Of a stretch of DNA of 9,069 bases, positions 1 to 6,151 are shown piece by piece (within the stretch, counting starts at the first letter, position 1; each line of letters begins with the position of its first letter). The notes under the pieces are model-generated. The model did no database searches. It was given only the letters and a program-made list of their open reading frames with translations, and had not been told where the DNA came from. A program made the translations under genes and the position numbers. The stretch comes from an uncultured Bacteroidales bacterium. GTDB taxonomy: Bacteria; Bacteroidota; Bacteroidia; Bacteroidales; Paludibacteraceae. Location: assembly GCA_946619625.1 (NCBI GenBank), contig CAMOMF010000006.1, positions 1 through 9,069 on the forward strand. Direction: 5' to 3'.

Positions 1-77
1 CCCTCTGAATTCCCCCAGGTCTTGACCGAAGCAAGGGTAGGAGGTTGTAGCGGTGCGATGAAGATAGCTTCCCTTTT
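1..77 (+). ncRNA. ffs: Small signal recognition particle RNA (4.5S-like), 5' end cut off by the window
   Basis: This is the RNA scaffold of the bacterial signal recognition particle, which binds Ffh and meets FtsY at the membrane. The diagnostic domain IV core is visible: CCCCCAGG at 12-19, a 10-nt apical segment at 20-29, then AGCAAGGGTAG at 30-40. The CAGG strand (16-19) faces AGCA (30-33) as the Ffh-binding internal loop, and CCC 13-15 can pair with GGG 35-37. A GCGGTGCGATG segment follows at 50-60. GCTTCCC at 67-73, followed by TTTTATT, looks like the 3' arm of the closing stem plus the release tract; its 5' partner would lie off the left edge. About 25-40 nt are probably missing. The apical loop is not the GGAA seen in E. 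coli. The exact 3' end is inferred. An open reading frame crosses this RNA but is not a gene. Confidence 0.85.
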
Positions 78-173
78 ATTGTACCTCAACCCAATCTGCT
101 ACCAAGGAGAGGGGACGTGGAGGGAGTATGGAGAGGGTAAGCAGGGCGTAAGCAAAATGTATAACAAAAATTG

Positions 174-194
174 GAACAAAGAGCAAGGAGCAAA
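174..194 (+). repeat. Purine-rich heptamer repeat, block 1 (3 units)
   Basis: Three tandem 7-nt units fit the consensus GARCAAR: GAACAAA, GAGCAAG and GAGCAAA. The same unit recurs at 240-281 beyond an inverted repeat. The stretch from about 80 to 292 has no supported gene and no TAnnTTTG promoter that I could find, so the repeat and the palindrome are its only recognisable content. Function unknown. Confidence 0.75.
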
Positions 195-216
195 GATTCA
201 GCCTTTGCGGGCTGTT

Positions 217-233
217 GCCGGATAATATCCGGC
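217..233. repeat. Perfect inverted repeat between the heptamer blocks
   Basis: GCCGGATA and TATCCGGC flank one central A, giving a perfect 8-bp dyad. As RNA it would form a 7-bp GC-rich hairpin with a 3-nt loop. No T tract follows on the + strand (GTAATGG comes next), so it is not a standard intrinsic terminator. It lies 60 nt upstream of the chosen helicase start. It could be a protein-binding site, a leader hairpin for the helicase mRNA, or the core of a small repeat element; the sequence does not decide between these. Confidence 0.6.
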
Positions 234-239
234 GTAATG

Positions 240-281
240 GAAGAAAGAACAAGGAACAAGGAGCAAGGGACAAAGAGAAAG
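240..281 (+). repeat. Purine-rich heptamer repeat, block 2 (4 good and 2 degenerate units)
   Basis: Six consecutive 7-nt units: GAAGAAA (degenerate), GAACAAG, GAACAAG, GAGCAAG, GGACAAA, GAGAAAG (degenerate). The block stops just before an A8 run (284-291) and the helicase ATG at 293. If translated from the upstream TTG at 215 it would encode a Lys/Gln/Glu/Gly-rich tail with no helicase character. This supports calling it leader rather than coding sequence. Confidence 0.7.
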
Positions 282-292
282 GCAAAAAAAAT

Positions 293-1711
293 ATGCCGGT
301 TGATTATATCATAAAACAGATACTTCAGGAGCTGCCATTTGTTCCGAATGCAGGGCAAGATGAACTGCTTCGGAAATTAGGGAAGTTCTTGGTGTGTACC
401 GAGGAGGAGAAAGTATTCGTTCTGCGCGGCTACGCAGGAACGGGTAAGACCAGCATGGTCTCAGCCTTGGTGCGTGCCATGAACAAACTGAAACAACCAT
501 TCTGCCTGCTTGCACCGACAGGAAGGGCTGCCAAAGTGTTGTCCGGCTATTCGGGATTTCCGGCATACACTATTCACAAGCGCATATACCGTCAGCGCCA
601 ATTAGGGGCGGATGAATATGGATTGGCGCCCAATATGCAGCAACACACCCTTTTCATAGTAGACGAAGCCTCGATGCTGTCTAATCAACAGAACGACAAC
701 GGCAGTTTTGGTTCAGGGCGTTTGCTGGATGACCTGATTCGACACGTTTATTCGGGACAAGGTTGCTCGCTGCTCCTATTAGGCGATGATGCACAATTGC
801 CACCAGTGGGGCAAAACGATTCGCCGGCGCTAAACATAAACAATCTGCAATCCTACGGGCTAAATGTGACGGAACACACATTGCGTGAAGTGGCACGTCA
901 GGCACTGGACTCGGGCATACTGCTCAATGCGACCCAAATCCGCAACATGCTGAACACCGGCAATGTGAACCTTATGCCAGAAATCGTCACCGAAGGATAT
1001 GAAGACATACGTTCCGTATATGACAAAGAAGAATTCCTGCAGGAGATTGAAGATTCATACAGGTCGGTAGGTCAAGACGACACAATCCTTATCACCCGCA
1101 CGAACAGACGAACCAACCTGTACAATCAAGGCGTTCGTAATCAAATACTATGGCGAGAAGAAAAGATTGCTCAGGGCGACCGAATCATGGTGACCAAAAA
1201 CAATTATTTCTGGACCGCACAGAACAAGCAAAACACCTTTTTGGCTAACGGTGATATTTTTTCCATCAGTCGCCTGCACAACCAACGTGAGATATATGAT
1301 TTTCAGTTTGTGGATGCGACCTTGCGCGCATTGGACGAAGAAAACAGTGAGATAGATGTCACCTTATGGCTTGACAGCCTGTTCACCGAGTCGCCGGAAG
1401 CGAATTTTGCCATGCAGAAAGAATTGTTCGTTCGCATAGCAGCTGATTATCCGGAGATACGTAACAAACGCGATTTGTGGAAAGAGGTGATGAAATCGCC
1501 ATATTACAATGCTTTACAGGTACGTTTTGCATATGCAGTAACCTGCCACAAAGCGCAGGGCGGACAGTGGAAACGGGTGTTCATTGATCCAGGTCAAGTT
1601 GGCGACGATCAACTGGGTGAAAACTTCTACAGATGGTTCTATACAGCACTAACTCGTGCCCAAGATAAGGTTTTTTTGATAAATTTTCCACCAAAAGTGC
1701 AAAAATATTAA
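293..1711 (+). CDS. RecD-like superfamily 1B ATP-dependent DNA helicase
   Basis: A 472-aa helicase that probably unwinds DNA 5'-3' using ATP, in repair or recombination. Motifs in order: Walker A GYAGTGKTS (46-54), motif Ia LAPTGRAA (73-80), Walker B/motif II VDEASML (123-129), motif III GDDAQLPPVG (164-173), LREVAR (197-202), motif V TCHKAQGGQW (417-426) and motif VI YTALTRA (450-456), the last two in a UvrD_C_2-type domain. It lacks the N-terminal RecD/RecD2 domains and matches the short stand-alone form seen in Bacteroidota, often annotated as a RecD-like helicase or exodeoxyribonuclease V alpha subunit. The frame is open back to a TTG at 215, but the extra 26 residues are only translated heptamer repeat and basic residues, so I chose the ATG at 293, where the family-like sequence begins. 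An A8 tract precedes it. No RecB or RecC partner is nearby, so a RecBCD role is unsupported. Confidence 0.9.
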   Translation: MPVDYIIKQILQELPFVPNAGQDELLRKLGKFLVCTEEEKVFVLRGYAGTGKTSMVSALVRAMNKLKQPFCLLAPTGRAAKVLSGYSGFPAYTIHKRIYRQRQLGADEYGLAPNMQQHTLFIVDEASMLSNQQNDNGSFGSGRLLDDLIRHVYSGQGCSLLLLGDDAQLPPVGQNDSPALNINNLQSYGLNVTEHTLREVARQALDSGILLNATQIRNMLNTGNVNLMPEIVTEGYEDIRSVYDKEEFLQEIEDSYRSVGQDDTILITRTNRRTNLYNQGVRNQILWREEKIAQGDRIMVTKNNYFWTAQNKQNTFLANGDIFSISRLHNQREIYDFQFVDATLRALDEENSEIDVTLWLDSLFTESPEANFAMQKELFVRIAADYPEIRNKRDLWKEVMKSPYYNALQVRFAYAVTCHKAQGGQWKRVFIDPGQVGDDQLGENFYRWFYTALTRAQDKVFLINFPPKVQKY

Positions 1712-1717
1712 AATATA

Positions 1718-1749
1718 TTTGCATATATCATTTTTTTTTCGTAACTTTG
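1718..1749 (+). promoter_or_regulatory. Bacteroides-type promoter for the lipoprotein-DUF5723-ftsY operon
   Basis: The -33 element TTTG is at 1718-1721 and the -7 element TAACTTTG, a full match to TAnnTTTG, is at 1742-1749. The 20-bp spacing is within the range known for the primary sigma factor of Bacteroidota. The spacer contains nine consecutive T residues (1731-1739). Transcription should start near 1754-1758, leaving a leader of roughly 35 nt before the ATG at 1790. The promoter begins 7 nt after the helicase stop, so the helicase and the lipoprotein are separate transcription units, apart from possible read-through. Confidence 0.8.
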
Positions 1750-1789
1750 CACCGCGATTTTAGTAAATTCACTTAAAATAGTAAACGTT

Positions 1790-3604
1790 ATGAGTAAACA
1801 TCTGTTTCGTCCGCTGTTGCTTTTGTTTGCGTTCGGCTTATTTTCCTGTAAAGCAGACGTAGATTTGGCAAACGTTGATCCAAGTGTCAAGGTGGGTTTT
1901 GGTGCGGCATTGCCTGTAGGCGAAATGTCAGCCCGCTTGGGTGATTTCATCCAAGGAGATTTTGGCGACATTCTCTCAGTAAATGAAGACGGGACCCTCG
2001 GTCTGTACCAGACTGTCACGATGGAAGACAGTATTGAAGACATTGACATTGCCTCGTATTTTAATCCTGCTCATGCAGAACTTGTTATCGGGAATCTTAT
2101 TCCGGAACAACTAATCGCGGTTGCCGCTATGTTGGGAATTCCTGCCCATTGGAAGTTAGGCGGCAGGGATGAACCTATTGTGCTGGAATGCCCGCTCGGT
2201 TTGAGTTTAGGTGGAATCAACCAACCCGGCTCGAAGGAACGTATTGACAAAGCGATTATCAATGAAGCCGCCTTCACAGCCCGCATTCAGGTTTCCAACC
2301 TTGATATGCCATTCGATAAGATTGAGAGTGTGGAACTGATTTTGGACGACCATATGCACCGCGATGCGGGTCAAATTGTTTTGGCCCAATTGGACGGCAA
2401 AGATTATGGTAAAGATGTACCTGTTGTTATTGACAATTGCGTGCTTGACTTAGTGAAAGACGCAACCCAACCCTTGGGTGAAGGTAACAACATTGACTCA
2501 CTCACCCTGACCGTTCGTTTTACACTGAGCTTGGAAAAAACCGACACCGTAACCATCCAAACGGACTCAAAGTTTGAGTTTGACTTCAACATCACCAACT
2601 TGGACTACGCCGCCATCTACGGATATTTCGATGCCTCCGGTCTGGAAGTGGAAGAAAAAATGGATATCAACTTCAGCGAACTAATCCCCATTTGGGACAA
2701 TATCGGCAGTTTCAAAATGCCATTTGCGAATCCGCGCATTGACATGTCGGTTACGACCAATGTAGGGGCGATGCTTGCCATACATATTGATAAGATTTCC
2801 GCCACGGACCGTAAGACAGGTGAGAAGGCGAGTGCGTCATTTAACGGCAGTCCTTCTACAGACTTTGTTTTCACCAACCTGATACAGCCAGATGATCCAT
2901 TGGACGCAGTGGTCACCAACGAGTTCCACCTGTCGAAAGACCCTGCAGAGGGGCACATAGACAACCTATTCACTGTGGAGCCGCAGAAACTGGAGTTCGC
3001 CTATAATGCGTTCACCAAGAATGACGCGTCTTATCCGCAAATGCGCCTTACCAAAAATCCGAAAGTAAAAGTAGAGGCGGGAATGTCATTGCCATTTGAA
3101 TTCAATCAGGGTCTGAATCTGTCTCTGACAGACACCCTCAAGGTGGACATCGATAAAATGTCGCTTGACTCGTTGTACAAAAACGCAGAGGTGATAGACA
3201 GCATTGGTGTTCGGGTACTACGACTGATTATCACAGCCAAGAACACCATGCCCTTCAATATCCGCCTACAGTTCAAGGCGCTTGACGAGAACGGAGGTGA
3301 AGCCATGGAAATGCAACCGTTGCTGATAGCGGCACCGAAAGAATGGGACGCCGCCACCGCGACCCTTGTGCCCGGCGAGAACCAGATGGTAATCAACATC
3401 ACCGAGGACAAGCTGGAGAAACTGAGCCTTGTTAAGACCCTACTCTATACGGCGACGCTGTGCGATGCGCAGTTGCCTGATATGGAAGGACTGAACAATG
3501 TTCCAGCGGAAGCCTATCCCATATCTATATCGAAAGACGGACAATTCAGTTTCAAGATCGGCATTGCTGCGAACTTGGACGCTTATTTGAAACTTAACTT
3601 TTAA
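1790..3604 (+). CDS. Large envelope lipoprotein, uncharacterised, beta-rich
   Basis: A 604-aa exported lipoprotein of unknown function. Residues 1-19 form a type II signal peptide with a lipobox LFSC, so Cys20 should be lipidated. The next residues (KADVD) carry acidic positions that loosely resemble the lipoprotein export signal of Bacteroidota, so surface exposure is possible but not shown. The body has no transmembrane helix and no catalytic motif that I recognise. It alternates hydrophobic and polar residues as in stacked beta-sandwich domains, with segments such as FDFNITNLD (264-272) and VRVLRLIITAKN (474-485) followed by RLQFKALDENG (492-502). The protein ends LKLNF. It is the first gene after a strong promoter and lies 17 bp before a DUF5723-like gene, which suggests the two proteins work together at the outer membrane. 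I do not recognise a named family. Confidence 0.85.
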   Translation: MSKHLFRPLLLLFAFGLFSCKADVDLANVDPSVKVGFGAALPVGEMSARLGDFIQGDFGDILSVNEDGTLGLYQTVTMEDSIEDIDIASYFNPAHAELVIGNLIPEQLIAVAAMLGIPAHWKLGGRDEPIVLECPLGLSLGGINQPGSKERIDKAIINEAAFTARIQVSNLDMPFDKIESVELILDDHMHRDAGQIVLAQLDGKDYGKDVPVVIDNCVLDLVKDATQPLGEGNNIDSLTLTVRFTLSLEKTDTVTIQTDSKFEFDFNITNLDYAAIYGYFDASGLEVEEKMDINFSELIPIWDNIGSFKMPFANPRIDMSVTTNVGAMLAIHIDKISATDRKTGEKASASFNGSPSTDFVFTNLIQPDDPLDAVVTNEFHLSKDPAEGHIDNLFTVEPQKLEFAYNAFTKNDASYPQMRLTKNPKVKVEAGMSLPFEFNQGLNLSLTDTLKVDIDKMSLDSLYKNAEVIDSIGVRVLRLIITAKNTMPFNIRLQFKALDENGGEAMEMQPLLIAAPKEWDAATATLVPGENQMVINITEDKLEKLSLVKTLLYTATLCDAQLPDMEGLNNVPAEAYPISISKDGQFSFKIGIAANLDAYLKLNF

Positions 3605-3607
3605 CGG

Positions 3608-3614
3608 AAAGGAG
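3608..3614 (+). promoter_or_regulatory. Unusually strong Shine-Dalgarno site for the DUF5723-like gene
   Basis: AAAGGAG lies 7 nt before the ATG at 3622, in the 17-bp gap after the lipoprotein stop. Most Bacteroidota genes, including the others here, rely on A-rich leaders, so this site stands out. It supports 3622 as the start over the internal Met at codon 4. Confidence 0.6.
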
Positions 3615-3621
3615 AATAGTC

Positions 3622-5115
3622 ATGAAACGAATGAAAGCAATTGGCCTTATTTGCCTTTTCGGCGTAATAAGCATCACGGGTTTTGCGCAATCGGAGGTTG
3701 CCTCGACTGCATTGCTGCATAACGCACCTTATCGTCACTTTATCAACCCAGCCTTTGAGCCTATTACGGAGGGTTATTTGTACCTGCCGGCTATCAGCCA
3801 TATCAGCTTGTACGGCGGAAACAACTCACTATCACTGAGCGATTTGGTTATCAATCAGGATGGCAGAGCTATGTGGACACTGAATCCTGAAAGCAAAGTG
3901 AACCTGCTGGATGCATTCCGAATGAACACGCTTGTTAATGCAGACCTGAACATCGCATTGTTGGGCTTTGGTTGGCGTACGCGCCACGGAGGTTACCTGC
4001 ATTTCAACCTGAACGAACGTATTGATGCAGGTGTGACCCTGCCACGCGGATTATTCGACTTCGTCTTAGGCGGAGGGATGACCGATTTGGAGAAGGGCAA
4101 CTTGTTCAACTTGACCTCACTGGGAGTCAATGCACAACTATACTCTGAACTGGCAGTAGGTTACTCGCGCAAACAAACCGAGATTTGGACTTGGGGCTTG
4201 AAGGTGAAAGCACTTGCGGGACACGCCTATGCAGGCATGAAGAACCGCAACCTGAACCTCAACGCCACCCCTGACAGTTGGTCGCTGCAAGGTGCCGGCA
4301 CCATGCAATTGGCACTTCCACTGAAAGAATATCCGACTAACATGGATGCAGAAAACCTTTTCAACGGCGGTTTTGATTGGAAGAACCAAATGAATTTAAC
4401 CAACGTTCCCAGTTATTTCAACGGATTTGGTGGTGCATTTGACCTTGGCTTTACGGTAACGCCGGTCAAGTACGTAACGCTGTCTGCCGCCCTTACAGAT
4501 ATCGGTGTAATTTATTGGCATAAAGGTAGGCACTATGACTACACAATTGATGGTTCATTCGATGGAATGGGTAAGATAAATTACGGCGATTATACTGATG
4601 CAGATGGTAAGTTTGACACTCAACGTTTCACTGACACGCTCACCACTCGTCTGAAGGAGGTATACGAAAACGCCCTCACATCCAACCCGGGTCAGAAAGG
4701 TTTCTGGGTGCCACTTACCATGAAACTGAATGTATCGGCAGAAGTAAACCTGCTGAACAATATATTCGGCATCGGTGTTTACTCGAAGACCATGTACTAT
4801 AATAACCGTTTCTTTGAAGAAGTTACGCTGGGAGCAGCTGTTCGTCCTGTATCATGGTTCAATTTTGGTGTCAGCTATTCATTCCTAAATGGCAAATGGA
4901 GCAACGTGGGTGCTGCGTTGGGTCTGCGTTTAGGTCCGTTCATCATTTCCGTAGCAGCAGACTATGTACCGCTCACCTACGCCGCCTACAACGGCAAGTA
5001 CGCCATTCCGTACAAAACGCAGGGAGTTAACGCCGAACTGGGTTTGGGTATCGTATGGGGCTGGAAACAGAAGAAACAGAGCATCCGGGAGGCAGACATA
5101 CAGCCTGCTAACTAA
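3622..5115 (+). CDS. DUF5723-like outer-membrane beta-barrel protein
   Basis: A 497-aa secreted protein. Residues 1-22 form a type I signal peptide (basic MKRMK, hydrophobic core, FA before Gln23). After it comes HNAPYRHFINPAFEP (33-47): the Asn-Pro-Ala-Phe element followed by LYLP strands is typical of DUF5723 proteins of Bacteroidota. The rest is rich in Gly, aromatic residues and alternating strand patterns, for example LGFGWRTRHGGYLHFNL and FNFGVSYSFLNGKW, as expected of a barrel related to the PorV/FadL-like group. The last residues are hydrophilic, so the final strand is probably the GLGIVWGW segment shortly before the end. It is transcribed with the preceding lipoprotein, and ftsY follows after 67 bp. 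The substrate is unknown. The family call is from memory of the N-terminal motif; barrel architecture is inferred. Confidence 0.75.
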   Translation: MKRMKAIGLICLFGVISITGFAQSEVASTALLHNAPYRHFINPAFEPITEGYLYLPAISHISLYGGNNSLSLSDLVINQDGRAMWTLNPESKVNLLDAFRMNTLVNADLNIALLGFGWRTRHGGYLHFNLNERIDAGVTLPRGLFDFVLGGGMTDLEKGNLFNLTSLGVNAQLYSELAVGYSRKQTEIWTWGLKVKALAGHAYAGMKNRNLNLNATPDSWSLQGAGTMQLALPLKEYPTNMDAENLFNGGFDWKNQMNLTNVPSYFNGFGGAFDLGFTVTPVKYVTLSAALTDIGVIYWHKGRHYDYTIDGSFDGMGKINYGDYTDADGKFDTQRFTDTLTTRLKEVYENALTSNPGQKGFWVPLTMKLNVSAEVNLLNNIFGIGVYSKTMYYNNRFFEEVTLGAAVRPVSWFNFGVSYSFLNGKWSNVGAALGLRLGPFIISVAADYVPLTYAAYNGKYAIPYKTQGVNAELGLGIVWGWKQKKQSIREADIQPAN

Positions 5116-5182
5116 AAATAGTACCACAAAGGGTAAAAACCCAGGGTAATCTATTCTATCAGTAACTAAAAACAACAAAACA

Positions 5183-6151
5183 ATGGCATTTTTCGGGTTA
5201 TTCAAATCGAAAGAAGAGAAAGAGACTTTAGAGAAGGGTTTGGAAACGTCCAAACAGAGTGTTTTGTCGAAGATAAGTCATGCAATCATCGGCAAGTCAG
5301 AAGTGGACGACGAAGTACTGGACAACCTGGAAGAAGCGCTCATTAGCAGTGATGTAGGTGTAGAAACCACGCTGCGGATTGTAGAGAGGGTACAAAATCG
5401 GGTGAAGCGGGACAAGTACGTCAGTACGTCCGAACTGAACACTATTCTGTTGCAAGAGGTGTCTGCATTGTTGCAAGAAAACAATGTGGAGAAACAACCC
5501 GATTTCTCGGATCCCCTACCCAGCAAACCATATGTCATTATGGTAGTTGGCGTGAACGGTGTAGGCAAAACCACCACTATCGGCAAACTGGCCTATCAAT
5601 ATAAGCAGGCGGGTAAGAAAGTGATGTTGGGTGCCGCCGACACATTCCGCGCAGCCGCAGTGGAGCAGTTGTGTATCTGGGGCGAGCGAGTAGGCGTACC
5701 AGTTGTCAAGCAGCAACAAGGCAGTGATCCCGCGAGTGTTGCTTTTGACACGCTGCAATCCGCCGTTGCCAACAATGCCGATGTAGTACTTATTGACACA
5801 GCGGGACGCCTACACAACAAAGTGAACCTCATGAACGAACTCACCAAGATTAAGAACGTCATGCAGAAAGTGGTTCCCGGTGCGCCCCATGAGGTGTTGT
5901 TGGTGCTGGATGGCAGTACAGGTCAGAATGCCTATATCCAAGCCGAACAGTTCAGTAAAGCAACGCAAGTGAGTTCACTTGCCATCACCAAACTGGACGG
6001 CACAGCCAAAGGCGGAGTAGTGATTGGTATCAGTGACCGCTTCAAGATTCCTGTTCGGTATATCGGGTTGGGAGAAAAGATGACAGACCTGCAAGTGTTT
6101 AACCGTGAGACTTTTGTCCACGGCCTGCTTGGAAAAGTTGCCAACTATTAA
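5183..6151 (+). CDS. ftsY: Signal recognition particle receptor FtsY
   Basis: A GTPase that docks the SRP-ribosome complex at the inner membrane and passes the nascent chain to SecYEG. The 322-aa protein has the full NG domain: a helical N domain at about 25-100, then G1 GVNGVGKTT (123-131), G2 DTFRAAA (153-159), G3 DTAGR (205-209), G4 TKLD (269-272) and G5 GLGE (295-298). The DGSTGQNA segment (243-250) and DGTAKGG (272-278) are family signatures. The long acidic A domain of E. coli FtsY is absent. The N-terminus, starting MAFFGLFKS, is a short, charged segment suited to lipid targeting. The ATG is preceded by an A/C-rich leader typical of this phylum. It probably shares the operon from the promoter at 1718, since no TAnnTTTG box lies in the 67-bp gap. 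Its last 53 bp overlap the convergent transporter gene. Confidence 0.97.
   Translation: MAFFGLFKSKEEKETLEKGLETSKQSVLSKISHAIIGKSEVDDEVLDNLEEALISSDVGVETTLRIVERVQNRVKRDKYVSTSELNTILLQEVSALLQENNVEKQPDFSDPLPSKPYVIMVVGVNGVGKTTTIGKLAYQYKQAGKKVMLGAADTFRAAAVEQLCIWGERVGVPVVKQQQGSDPASVAFDTLQSAVANNADVVLIDTAGRLHNKVNLMNELTKIKNVMQKVVPGAPHEVLLVLDGSTGQNAYIQAEQFSKATQVSSLAITKLDGTAKGGVVIGISDRFKIPVRYIGLGEKMTDLQVFNRETFVHGLLGKVANY

Noticed and set aside
22..225. Open frame of 67 codons across the left edge region
   Set aside because: It overlaps the SRP RNA and the heptamer repeat, has no recognisable domain, and is explained by the RNA gene.
217..233. Palindrome considered as the ffs terminator or a helicase operator
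   Set aside because: It is about 140 nt past the likely ffs 3' end and has no T tract; no promoter could be placed near it to make it an operator. Kept as an inverted repeat only.
1708..2049. A 113-codon minus-strand reading frame antisense to the lipoprotein start
   Set aside because: It covers the promoter and signal-peptide region of a convincing + strand gene and shows only low-complexity Ser/Pro-rich sequence.
5131..5142. Hairpin GGGT-AAAA-ACCC between the DUF5723-like gene and ftsY, considered as a terminator
   Set aside because: Only a 4-bp stem and no T tract follows (CAGGGTAATC), so it should not terminate transcription.
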